A stretch of DNA of 64,000 bases, taken from contig CAVYVO010000022.1 of the NCBI GenBank assembly GCA_963771985.1, forward strand, positions 124,001 to 188,000, given 5' to 3'. Shown in pieces: positions 39,472-47,779 of this stretch. A program made the position numbers and the translations under genes. The DNA comes from Trebonia sp963771985 (lineage in GTDB: Bacteria; Actinomycetota; Actinomycetes; Streptosporangiales; Streptosporangiaceae). The notes under the pieces are model-generated. The model saw nothing but the letters and a program-made list of their open reading frames with translations. It had not been told where the DNA came from and did not search any database. Numbering within the stretch: position 1 is the first letter of the stretch; the number at the start of each line of letters is the position of its first letter.

Positions 39472-40556
39472 GTGTTGAAAGTGACACAAGCGTATCGGTT
39501 CGCCCTAGACGCCACGACCGCTCAGGAGCAGGCGTTGCGCTCTCACGCGGGGGCGGCAAGGTTCGCCTGGAACTGGGGACTCGCAAAGTGCAACGAACGT
39601 TACAACGCTGAGCGCCGTTGGTATTCAGCCGCGGAGTTGCACAAGCTATGGAACGTCGAGAAGAGGACCGACCCGGCACTGGCCTGGTGGACCGAGAATT
39701 CCAAATGCGTCTACCAGGAAGCCTTCCGTAACCTGGAGCGGGCACTCCAGGACTTCATGAAGTCGAAAAAAGGCGATCGGAAGGGCCATGCAGTCGGCTT
39801 CCCGAAGTTCAAGAAGCGTGGGAAGTGCCGGGACTCGTTCCGCTTCTCCACCGGGGTGATTCGTTGCGCCGGAGCCACGGTCACCCTTCCCCGACTCGGT
39901 ACCATCAAGACCCACGAGTCCACCCGGCAGTTGGCCGACCAGTTGGAGTTCGGAACGGCGCGCATCCTGTCCGCTACCGTGTCGCGCACTGCGCAGCGTT
40001 GGTTTGTATCGTTGCACATGCCCGCAAGCGACTAGGCAGCGCGAACCGCCGCAAGTCCGCCGCTCGCCTAGCGAGGATTCACGCTCGGGTTGCGAACATC
40101 CGCGTCGATGCACTGCATAAGGCGACGAGCATGCTCACCGCCCACTACGAAACCGTCGTAACCGAGGACTTGAACGTCAGATGGATGATGGGCAACAGGC
40201 GGCTAGCCCGTGCGGCTGCTGACCAGGGATTCTGGACCGTACGGCGGATGCTCGAATACAAAACGACGTGGAATGGCGGCCGGCTCGTCGTCGCAGACCG
40301 CTGGTTCCCCTCTTCCAAGACCTGCTCGGGCTGTGGCCATGTGAAAGCCAAGCTGGCACTGTCCGAACGGACCTACAATTGCGATGCGTGCGAGCTATCC
40401 CTTGACCGGGATGTCAACGCGGCGCGCAACCTGCTCGACCTCGCCGCCAGCGGGGCTGTAGAGGGCCAAACCGGGATCCCGCGTCCTGCGCGCGGCAAAG
40501 CTAGGGGCCATCCCCAGGCAACACAGGACAGACGCGCGTCCTCAACCGAAGCGTGA
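39472..40556 (+). pseudogene. tnpB: Degenerate TnpB (IS200/IS605-type) gene lacking RuvC-I
   Basis: Two frames carry one TnpB. The first (GTG 39472 to TAG 40035) has the N-terminal HTH/WED part: QAYRFALDATTAQEQALRSHAGAARFAWNWGL, FRNLERALQDFMK, VGFPKFKKRG and RWFVSLHM. Homology resumes in another frame near 40020 with RKRLGSANRRKSAARLARIHARVAN, then TEDLNVRWMM (RuvC-II Glu), the zinc knuckle CSGCG/CDACE and SLDRDVNAARNLL (RuvC-III Asp). The ~55-residue block with the RuvC-I Asp (a VDLGV-type motif) is deleted at the junction. TnpB is an RNA-guided nuclease; this copy is frameshifted and should be inactive. No tnpA is nearby. Confidence 0.9.
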
Positions 40557-41082
40557 TCTACGGTACGTAGAGTGAGCGCTAGGGCCGGAGCGCCACGCAG
40601 CCTCAAGGTGGCGGACCTAGCCTCCGACGGATGCCGCACGATGCCCGCCGCTGGTGACGGTTCGTTGCGCATCCGTTACCAAATAATCGGTTACAGCCTA
40701 TGTAGGGAAAGCACGCTATCCACCTAACGGAACCTCGGAAGGAGCTCCGGTTGCACCTGAGGATGACGGGGGGCGATTCGCCCGGTTTGACGCCGAGCGC
40801 GGCGGCCACATTGGCGTGCTGTGACCGGCGCCGGTACCGGCGCTTGGCTCATACGGTCATCGGCCGGGAGCCCGGGCATCTTTTTTTTCAACTCGCCGCC
40901 AGTGGGGCGGAGAGCATAAACGCCTGCGGAGGGACTATAAGACCCGGTTTGGCCGGGCGCGTCCCTGGGAAACAGGAACCCGGCACCTCAAGCGGGGATA
41001 AGACCGGGACCGTCCCGTGGCAACGCGGGACTGCGGAGGACATGCTCGCTCGGGTGAGCACTGACCCGCAACGGGGCAGACA
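40557..41082. other. 526-bp leader/intergenic region before the GGDEF-EAL gene
   Basis: The first part may include the right end of the TnpB element. From about 40840 to 41040 the sequence can form several hairpins: ccgggagcccgg with a T8 run nearby (40864-40887), gacccggtttggccgggc (about 40941-40958), cctgggaaacagg (40964-40976) and gtcccgtggcaacgcgggac (41011-41030). No riboswitch class was matched. A 111-codon frame (40751-41086) spans it and ends in a GTGA overlap with the next gene, but its codon use is not gene-like. Confidence 0.5.
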
Positions 41083-43782
41083 GTGAACGTCCTCGCCATG
41101 CTTGCCGCGGCGGGGGCGGTCGTCGCCCTGTGGGCGGGTGCGACGCGTCACAGCGGCCCCGTGGCCAGGGGATACCGGTGGCTGGGCGGGGCGGCCCTGT
41201 TCTGGCTGGTCGGGCTCATCGTCGACTCGGTCCTGTCCGGGCCGCTGAGTTCTTCGGCCGCGCCGCCGGGACTGGCGGACGTGGCCCCGCTGCTCGGGCT
41301 CGCCGCCGCGGCGATCGGCATCATGGTGCTGGCCTCGCCGGCGCCGGGCGAGAAAGCGGCGACGTCCGGGGGATCGGTGCTGCCCGGCCTCGCCGACGGC
41401 TACGTGATGGCGGTCGCGCTGCTCGTCATCGGCTGGGTGGTGGAGTTCGGCGCCGAGTTCCATCATTCGGGGGAAAAGCCGCAGACGTTCTTGCTCGACT
41501 TGCTGCATCCGCTCGCCGACCTGGCGGTGCTGGGGGCGCTGTTGCCGGTGCTTACCGTCGCCTGGCGCCGGGTGCTCGTGCCCTACCTCTCGCTGCTGGT
41601 GCTGACCGGCGCGGACTCGCTTGGCGTCGGCGCCCGCATCTCCGGCGGCCACCAGGGCATCCTCGAGCAGCTCGCGGTGATCCTGGCCGCCTGCCTGCTG
41701 GGAGTCGCGCCCTGGGTGGAGACCATCGCCGCGCGCTGGGGCCTGCTGCCGTGGCGGCGGGAAGAGGAGGCCGTGGCGGATGCCGGGGAGGGATTGCCCG
41801 GCGTGTTCGGCGGCCGGGGCGCCCCGGTCACCAGCGCCGGGGCCGCGACCATCATCGCGGCGGTGGCCGTGGTGGTCGCCGCGTTCGTCGTCATCGTGAG
41901 CGGCCTGGCGAGCGCGCCCGCCGAGGGCCTGGCGCTGGTCATCGCGGGCGGCGCGGCGGTGCTCGTGGTGGCGGTGCGCATTCTGATGCTGGTCAGGGAG
42001 AACGGCGTCGCGGTGCGGATGTGGCGGGAGTCGAGCACTAGCCTGCGTGAGCTCGCCGACCGGACCGGTGACATCGTGCTGATCTGCGACCTCGACGGGG
42101 CGATCACGTACGCGAGCCCGGCGGTCTCCGGCTTCAGCTACCCGCGGGAGGCGCTGGTCGGCAAGGCGCTCCTGGAGTTCGTCCACCCCGAGGACGCCGC
42201 GACCACGCGGGCCGCGGTCGCGGCGGTGCTCGACGCCGGGGAGGACGCGGCCGGTGCGGCGCCGGGCGGCGCGCCGGAGCCGACGGCCGGCGGGACGGGC
42301 CGTTTCGCCTGCCGGCTGCGCGCCGCCGACGGCACGTGGCGGCATGTCGAGTGCGCCGCGCTGCTTTACCGGCTGCCCGGCGAGCCGGCCCAGATGCTGG
42401 TGAGCGCCAGGGACGTCAGTGACCAGGTGGCGCTGCGCCAGCAGGTGACGCACCTGACGTTCCACGACGGGCTGACCGGCCTGCCGAACCGGGCGTATGT
42501 GGAGGAACGTGCCCGGGAGGCGCTCGTCGTCCATGAGGACGGGGGCCGGCAGGCGGGTGTCATATTCCTCGACCTGGACGGTTTCACCGCGGTCAACGAC
42601 CTCGTTGGGCACGGTGCGGGCGACCTGGTGCTCGCGCAGGCGGCGCGGCGGCTGCGGGCCGTCGTGCCCGCCCAGGAGACGGTCGCGCGGTGGGGCGGTG
42701 ACGAGTTCGCGGTGCTCATGGAGAACGCGGCGGGCTCGCAGGAGATCGCCGAGCTCGCCGAGCGGCTGGCGGGGACGATCGCCGGGGAGCCGTTCCGCGT
42801 GGCCGAGCGGGATCTCAGCCTGACCGCGAGCGTTGGCGTCGCGCTTGCCGACGGAAGCACGCCCGGGGTGGTGCTGCGCAACGCGGACGTGGCCATGGCC
42901 CGGGCCAAGGACAGCGGCGGCGGCCGGGTGGAGGTCTACGCCGCGCACATGCACGCGGACGTGGTGCGCCGCCTGGATCTGGCCAGCGACCTGCAGCGGG
43001 CGATAGCGCGGGAAGAGCTGGCCCTGCAGTACCAGCCGATCGTGGAGCTCGCGACGTCGCGGGTGACGGGCGCCGAGGCGCTGCTCCGCTGGTGGCGGGG
43101 GGACGAGGCGGTCTCGCCTCGCGCGTTCCTCGCGGTGGCGGAAGATTCCGGGCTGATCGTCCCGCTCGGGGAGTGGGTGCTGCGCAAGGCGTGCGCGCAG
43201 GGTGCGGCGTGGCGCGCGGCGTCATGGGATATCGACGTGTCGGTGAACCTGTCGCTCCGTCAGCTGAACGCGCCGCAGTTTCCCGCCCAGGTAGCCGCCG
43301 CGCTCGCGGAGAGCGGCCTGCCACCGGGGGCGCTGATCATCGAGGTGGGCGAGCGGATGCTCGTAGAGGACGCGGGCCTGATCGCGGACCGGCTCGCGGA
43401 GCTGCGGGATCTGGGTGTCAAGCTGGCCATCGACGATTTCGGGATCGGTTACGCGTCGCTGGCTCACCTGCGTGAGCTGCCGGTCGACATCATCAAGATC
43501 GACCCGTCTTTCGTCTCGGGCCTTGGCCAGGACCCGACGCTTACGCTGCTGACCAGGACGATTGTGCAGGTTGGCCGTGATCTGGGCATGCAGGTGGTGG
43601 CCGAGGGGATCGAGCAGCCGCGTCAGCTGGCGGAGCTGCGGGAGATGGGCTGCGGTTACGGGCAGGGGTTCCTGGTGGCCAAGCCGATGGCCGCCTCGGG
43701 CATGGAGGCCCTCATCAGGACCGGCGGGTCAGGTATCGCTGATGTTTCCGGCGCGGCAAAGCCTGGTGTCCCGGCTGCTTAG
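41083..43782 (+). CDS. Membrane GGDEF-EAL protein with PAS domain (cyclic di-GMP turnover)
   Basis: An 899-residue protein. Residues 1-310 hold about eight hydrophobic segments in two groups. A PAS domain follows (about 325-450): DRTGDIVLICDLDGAITYASPAVSGF and a PAC-like VECAALLYRLPGEPAQML. The GGDEF domain (about 455-620) has HDGLTGLPNRAYVEER and the intact motif RWGGDEFAVLM. The EAL domain (about 635-885) has GAEALLRWW, SVNLSLRQL, AIDDFGIGYASLAHL, IKIDPSFV and AEGIEQPRQLAELREMGC, so most catalytic residues are present; the usual ELTE segment reads EVGE. Synthesis and breakdown of c-di-GMP are both plausible. GTG start at 41083. Confidence 0.93.
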   Translation: MNVLAMLAAAGAVVALWAGATRHSGPVARGYRWLGGAALFWLVGLIVDSVLSGPLSSSAAPPGLADVAPLLGLAAAAIGIMVLASPAPGEKAATSGGSVLPGLADGYVMAVALLVIGWVVEFGAEFHHSGEKPQTFLLDLLHPLADLAVLGALLPVLTVAWRRVLVPYLSLLVLTGADSLGVGARISGGHQGILEQLAVILAACLLGVAPWVETIAARWGLLPWRREEEAVADAGEGLPGVFGGRGAPVTSAGAATIIAAVAVVVAAFVVIVSGLASAPAEGLALVIAGGAAVLVVAVRILMLVRENGVAVRMWRESSTSLRELADRTGDIVLICDLDGAITYASPAVSGFSYPREALVGKALLEFVHPEDAATTRAAVAAVLDAGEDAAGAAPGGAPEPTAGGTGRFACRLRAADGTWRHVECAALLYRLPGEPAQMLVSARDVSDQVALRQQVTHLTFHDGLTGLPNRAYVEERAREALVVHEDGGRQAGVIFLDLDGFTAVNDLVGHGAGDLVLAQAARRLRAVVPAQETVARWGGDEFAVLMENAAGSQEIAELAERLAGTIAGEPFRVAERDLSLTASVGVALADGSTPGVVLRNADVAMARAKDSGGGRVEVYAAHMHADVVRRLDLASDLQRAIAREELALQYQPIVELATSRVTGAEALLRWWRGDEAVSPRAFLAVAEDSGLIVPLGEWVLRKACAQGAAWRAASWDIDVSVNLSLRQLNAPQFPAQVAAALAESGLPPGALIIEVGERMLVEDAGLIADRLAELRDLGVKLAIDDFGIGYASLAHLRELPVDIIKIDPSFVSGLGQDPTLTLLTRTIVQVGRDLGMQVVAEGIEQPRQLAELREMGCGYGQGFLVAKPMAASGMEALIRTGGSGIADVSGAAKPGVPAA

Positions 43783-43872
43783 CGGGCTGTCCCTGGACCG
43801 GTCGTCTCACATGGTGAGACGATTCCCTGGATGATTTGACGTGGGGGCGTGTTGTGGGCGAGGGTGGTATCC

Positions 43873-43920
43873 GTGAAGCGGAACCACATCCTCGTACTTG
43901 GCTGGCGCGCAGAGAGCTGA
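43873..43920 (+). CDS. ilvB leader peptide (15 aa)
   Basis: A GTG at 43873, preceded by GAGGGTGG, starts MKRNHILVLGWRAES and stops at 43920. The Ile-Leu-Val-Leu run holds the products of the downstream operon and resembles the ILVLG leader peptides known upstream of ilvB in Streptomyces. It is followed by competing hairpins and a terminator, so ribosome stalling at these codons should control read-through. Confidence 0.85.
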   Translation: MKRNHILVLGWRAES

Positions 43921-43940
43921 CCCAGCCAGCTTCTGCGCGC
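43900..43940 (+). promoter_or_regulatory. Alternative hairpins of the ilvB attenuator
   Basis: GCGCGCAGA (43906-43914) can pair with TCTGCGCGC (43932-43940). Alternatively GGCTGG (43900-43905), within the leader Gly-Trp codons, can pair with CCAGCC (43922-43927). The two are mutually exclusive, as expected of an attenuation switch. Confidence 0.65.
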
Positions 43941-43941
43941 G

Positions 43942-43975
43942 CCCCTCGACTGCCGCCCGGCACGAGGGGTTTTTT
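43942..43975 (+). terminator. Attenuator terminator upstream of ilvB
   Basis: CCCCTCG (43942-43948) pairs with CGAGGGG (43963-43969), with an inner GCCG/CGGC extension, followed immediately by TTTTTT (43970-43975). This is a textbook intrinsic terminator, unusual for the AT-poor context. It sits between the leader peptide and ilvB. Confidence 0.9.
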
Positions 43976-44051
43976 ATTGCCCCCCCGGGGGGTACGGGGG
44001 GTCCCCCCCGGAAGACAACCGCCGCGCACATCGTGACAAGGAAGCCATCCG

Positions 44052-46065
44052 ATGACCGAGCAGACGAGCCCAGTCCCTCCCAAGGCGCAGGCTGCCGCTG
44101 GACCAGCGGATCAGCGGCCGGCCGATCCCACGCAGGTCCCTCGCCCCTTGACATCGCGGCGAGGGCAGCCACCCCGAAGCCGGCGGCGCCCAGGCCGGCG
44201 CAGGCCGGGCAGTCCGCCGGCCCCGCGCAGCCGGCCGCGGCCCAGCCGGGTGCGGCCCAGCCGGGGGCGCAGCAGCCCGCCCCGCCGCCGGCGGCGGCCA
44301 AGACGCGGGTCACCGGCGCCCAGGCCCTGGTCATGGCCCTGGAGCGAGTGGGTGTCGACGTGGTGTTCGGCATCCCGGGCGGCGCCGTGCTCCCGGCCTA
44401 CGACCCGCTGCTCGACTCCCAGCAGATCAGGCACATCCTGGTCCGCCATGAGCAGGGCGCGGGCCACGCGGCCACCGGGTACGCCCAGGCCACCGGCCGT
44501 ACCGGCGTGTGCATGGCGACCAGCGGCCCGGGCGCGACGAACCTGGTCACGCCGCTGGCCGACGCGTACATGGACTCCGTTCCCGTGGTGGCGATCACCG
44601 GCCAGGTGTCCACCAGCCTGATCGGCACCGACGGGTTCCAGGAGGCGGACATCTCCGGGATCACGCTGCCGATCACCAAGCACAACTTCCTCGTCACGAA
44701 GCCGGAGGACATCGCCCGCACCATCGGCGAGGCCTTCCACCTGGCGAGCACCGGCCGCCCCGGCCCGGTGCTCGTGGACATCGCCAAGGACGCGATGCAG
44801 GCGACGACCGAGTTCACCTGGCCGGTTCCGTTCGATCTGCCCGGCTACCACCCGGTGACCAGGCCGCACTCCCGGCAGGTGCGGGAGGCCGCGCGGATGA
44901 TCATCGAACGCGAAGCGGCCGGTGCTGTACGTCGGCGGCGGGGTGATCAAGGCCCAGGCCTCGGCGGAGCTGCGGCAGCTGGCCGAGCTCACCGGCGCTC
45001 CGGTGGTCACCACGCTGATGGCGCGCGGCGCGTTCCCGGACAGCCACCCGCAGCATCTGGGCATGCCGGGCATGCACGGCACGGTGGCCGCGGTGGGCGC
45101 CTTGCAGCGGGCGGACCTGATCGTGTGCCTCGGTGCGCGGTTCGACGACCGGGTGACCGGGAAGCTGGACACGTTCGCGCCGGACGCGCTCATCGTGCAC
45201 GCGGACATCGATCCGGCGGAGATCTCCAAGAACCGCCGCGCGGACGTGCCGATCGTGGGTGACTGCAAGGAGGTGATCGCTGATCTCATCGTCGCCGTCG
45301 CAGCCGAGCACGCGCACGGCCGCCAGGGTGACCACGCCCAGTGGTGGGCGCAGCTCGATCAGTGGCGCCAGAAGTACCCCCTCGGCTACGACGAGCCGGA
45401 AGACGGCAGCCTGGCGCCGCAGTACGTGATCGAGCGGATCGGCAAGCTGGTCGGGTCGGACGCGATCTACCTGGCGGGCGTCGGCCAGCACCAGATGTGG
45501 GCGGCGCAGTTCATCGGGTACGAGCAGCCGCGGACCTGGATCAACTCCGGCGGGGCCTGGCACGATGGGGTTCGCGGTCCCGGCCGCGATGGGCGCGAAG
45601 GTCGGCATGCCGGACGCCAAGGTGTGGGCGATCGACGGCGACGGCTGCTTCCAGATGACCAACCAGGAGCTGGCCACGTGCGCGATCGAGGGCATCCCGG
45701 TCAAGATCGCGGTCATCAACAACGGCAACCTCGGCATGGTCCGGCAGTGGCAGACGCTCTTCTACGGCGAGCGGTACTCCAACACCAACCTCGGCGACAA
45801 GAAGGCCGAGGTGGCGGGCACCCGGATCCCGGACTTCGTGAAGCTGGCGGAGGCCTACGGCTGCATCGGCCTGCGCTGTGAGCGGAAGGAAGACGTCGAC
45901 GCGGTCATCGAGCAGGCCATGGCGATCAACGACCAGCCGGTCGTGATCGACTTCATCGTCCACAAGGACGCGATGGTGTGGCCGATGGTCGCGGCCGGCA
46001 CCAGCAACGACGACATCAAGCACGCGCGCGGCATGGCGCCCGACTGGGAATCGCAAGGGGAATGA
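44052..46065 (+). CDS. ilvB: Acetolactate synthase large subunit, with three apparent frameshifts
   Basis: IlvB condenses pyruvate (or pyruvate plus 2-oxobutyrate) using ThDP. The protein reads across three frames. An ATG at 44052 gives MTEQTSPVPPKAQ; the frame changes near 44145 to RAATPKPAAP and VTGAQALVMALERVGVDVVFGIPGGAVLPAYDP and RHEQGAGHAATGYAQATGR (ThDP Glu). Near 44909 it changes to RPVLYVGGGVIKA, then near 45558 to MGFAVPAAMGAK and WAIDGDGCFQMTNQELATC with NNGNLGMVRQWQ (ThDP/Mg). Net change is +1; corrected length is about 670 residues. All catalytic parts persist, so assembly errors are more likely than decay. Its stop overlaps an ilvN start. Confidence 0.93.
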
Positions 46066-46070
46066 GCGGC

Positions 46071-46595
46071 ATGACTCAGCACACGCTCTCCGTGCTGGTG
46101 GAGAACAAGCCTGGCGTCCTGGTCCGTATCGCGGGGCTGTTCTCGCGGCGCGGGTTCAACATCGACTCGCTCGCGGTCGGGCCGACCGAGCACGAGGAGA
46201 TCTCCCGGATGACGATCGTGGTGAACTGCGACGAACACCCCTTGGAGCAGGTCACCAAGCAGCTCAACAAGCTGATCAACGTGCTCAAGATCGTCGAGCT
46301 CGAGCCGTCGCAGGCGGTGCAGCGGGAGCTTGCCCTGATCAAGGTCCGTGCCGATGCCGATACCCGGTCGAAGGTGCTGGAGACCGTGGAACTGTTCCGC
46401 GCGCACGTCGTGGACGTGGCGCTGGACGCGGTCACCGTCGAGGCGACCGGGAGCCATGACAAGCTAGAGGCACTGGTCCGGGTCCTCGAGCCGTTCGGCA
46501 TCAAGGAACTGGTCAAGTCCGGCACGATCGCCGTCGGCCGCGGCGGGCGGTCTATCACCGACCGCACGCTGCGCCCGCTGGAGCGGTCTGCTTAA
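46071..46595 (+). CDS. ilvN: Acetolactate synthase regulatory (small) subunit
   Basis: A 174-residue ACT-domain subunit that binds IlvB and gives valine feedback inhibition. The ACT domain is at residues 1-75: TLSVLVENKPGVLVRIAGLFSRRGFNIDSLAVG, followed by SRMTIVVNCDEHPLEQVTKQLNKLINVLKI. The C-terminal domain has ELALIKVRAD and GTIAVGRGGRS. The ATG at 46071 (MTQHT) gives the usual family start; the ATG at 46062 overlaps the ilvB stop as ATGA and would add three residues. It is part of ilvB-ilvN-ilvC. Confidence 0.96.
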   Translation: MTQHTLSVLVENKPGVLVRIAGLFSRRGFNIDSLAVGPTEHEEISRMTIVVNCDEHPLEQVTKQLNKLINVLKIVELEPSQAVQRELALIKVRADADTRSKVLETVELFRAHVVDVALDAVTVEATGSHDKLEALVRVLEPFGIKELVKSGTIAVGRGGRSITDRTLRPLERSA

Positions 46596-46677
46596 GAAAA
46601 ACCCGATCGTCCCGAACGTACGCGTGGCGCCTCCGGGACCGCGCACCCGACTCCAAAGACGCAGAAAGGCCCTTCCA

Positions 46678-47682
46678 GTGGCAGCAGAGATCTTCTACGA
46701 CGACAGCGCCGACCTCTCGCTCGTCCAGCGGCGCCACGTCGCCGTTCTCGGTTACGGCAGCCAGGGACACGCGCACGCGCTGTCGCTGCGCGATTCCGGG
46801 GTGGACGTCCGGGTGGGCCTGCAGCCCGGCTCGGCGAGCAGGGAGAAGGCCGAGAGCGACGGTCTGCGCGTCCTCACGCCCGCCGAGGCGTGCGAAGAGG
46901 CGGACCTGGTGATGGTGCTGATCCCGGACCACCTGCAGCGCGCGGTGTACGCGGAGGCGATCGCCCCGTCGCTGGTGGAGGGCGACGCGCTGTTCTTCGC
47001 GCACGGGCTGAACATCCGGTACAACCTCATCCGGCCGCCGGCCGACGTGGACGTGTGCATGGTGGCGCCGAAGGCGCCGGGCCACCTGGTGCGCCGGCAG
47101 TTCAACGAGGGCCGGGGTGTCCCGATGCTCGTGGCCGTCGAGCAGGACGCGTCCGGCAGCGCGCTGCCGCTGGCGCTCTCGTACGCGAAGGCGATCGGCG
47201 GCACCCGGGCCGGCGTGCTCAAGACGACGTTCAAGGAGGAGACGGAGACCGACCTGTTCGGCGAGCAGGCGGTGCTGTGCGGCGGCGTCTCCGAGCTGAT
47301 CAAGGCCGGTTTCGCGACGCTGGTCGAGGCCGGGTACCAGCCGGAGGCGGCGTACTTCGAGTGCCTGCACGAGATGAAGCTGATCGTTGACCTCATGTAC
47401 GAGGGCGGCATCTCCAAGATGTACTGGTCGGTCTCCGACACCGCCGAATACGGTGGCTATACCCGCGGTCCGCGCCTCATCAACGAGTCGACCCGCGAGG
47501 AGATGCGCAAGATCCTCGGCGAGATCCAGGACGGCACCTTCACCCGCGAGCTTGTGGAGGAGTTCGACGCGGGCAAGCCCAACTTCCTCAAGCGGCGCGA
47601 GGCCGAGCAGGGCGAGCAGATCGAGCAGGTCGGCGCCAAGCTGCGCCCGCTGATGAGCTGGCTCTCGGACGCGGAGGACTGA
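46678..47682 (+). CDS. ilvC: Ketol-acid reductoisomerase
   Basis: A 334-residue class I enzyme that isomerises and reduces acetolactate with NADPH and Mg2+. It begins VAAEIFYDDSADLSLV. The NADPH motif is VAVLGYGSQGHAHALSLRDSG with VRVGLQPGSASREKAE. The metal-binding helix region has TDLFGEQAVLCGG (Asp and Glu ligands), then PEAAYFECLHEMKLIVDLMYEGG and SVSDTAEYGGYTRGPRL. A GTG start follows an AAAGG site. It lies 82 nt after ilvN in the same operon. A palindromic repeat follows directly after its stop. Confidence 0.97.
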   Translation: MAAEIFYDDSADLSLVQRRHVAVLGYGSQGHAHALSLRDSGVDVRVGLQPGSASREKAESDGLRVLTPAEACEEADLVMVLIPDHLQRAVYAEAIAPSLVEGDALFFAHGLNIRYNLIRPPADVDVCMVAPKAPGHLVRRQFNEGRGVPMLVAVEQDASGSALPLALSYAKAIGGTRAGVLKTTFKEETETDLFGEQAVLCGGVSELIKAGFATLVEAGYQPEAAYFECLHEMKLIVDLMYEGGISKMYWSVSDTAEYGGYTRGPRLINESTREEMRKILGEIQDGTFTRELVEEFDAGKPNFLKRREAEQGEQIEQVGAKLRPLMSWLSDAED

Positions 47683-47720
47683 GCTAGCCCGGGGGACGAC
47701 CCCCGGAGCCCCCCGGCTGC
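47683..47720 (+). repeat. Palindromic GGGGGACGACCCCC repeat between ilvC and leuB
   Basis: It begins immediately after the ilvC stop: gagctagcccGGGGGACGACCCCC and then ggagccccccgg. It matches the translated glgP copies in core and flank order. Confidence 0.9.
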
Positions 47721-47726
47721 GCGCCC

Positions 47727-47745
47727 GATGGCAGAAACCGCCATC
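47727..47745. terminator. Small hairpin after ilvC, possible weak terminator
   Basis: gatggc (47727-47732) and gccatc (47740-47745) pair across a 7-nt loop, then cttat. Together with the adjacent repeat it could reduce read-through from ilvC into leuB. Confidence 0.4.
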
Positions 47746-47779
47746 TTATCGGACGCGCTCGAGAGACTAGGGTTTCTGC

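Noticed and set aside
40880..41040. Cyclic di-GMP (GEMM) riboswitch upstream of the GGDEF-EAL gene
   Set aside because: The conserved GEMM segments (ACGCAAAGC and the tetraloop receptor) are not present, so the class assignment cannot be supported.
40751..41086. 111-codon frame whose stop overlaps the GGDEF-EAL start
   Set aside because: Third-position GC is low for this genome, there is no family match, and it runs through several hairpins. The overlap is probably chance; kept only as a note on the leader.
43898..44050. In-frame extension of the ilvB second frame upstream through the attenuator
   Set aside because: It would translate the leader hairpins and terminator; an ATG at 44052 with a one-base shift explains the N-terminus better.
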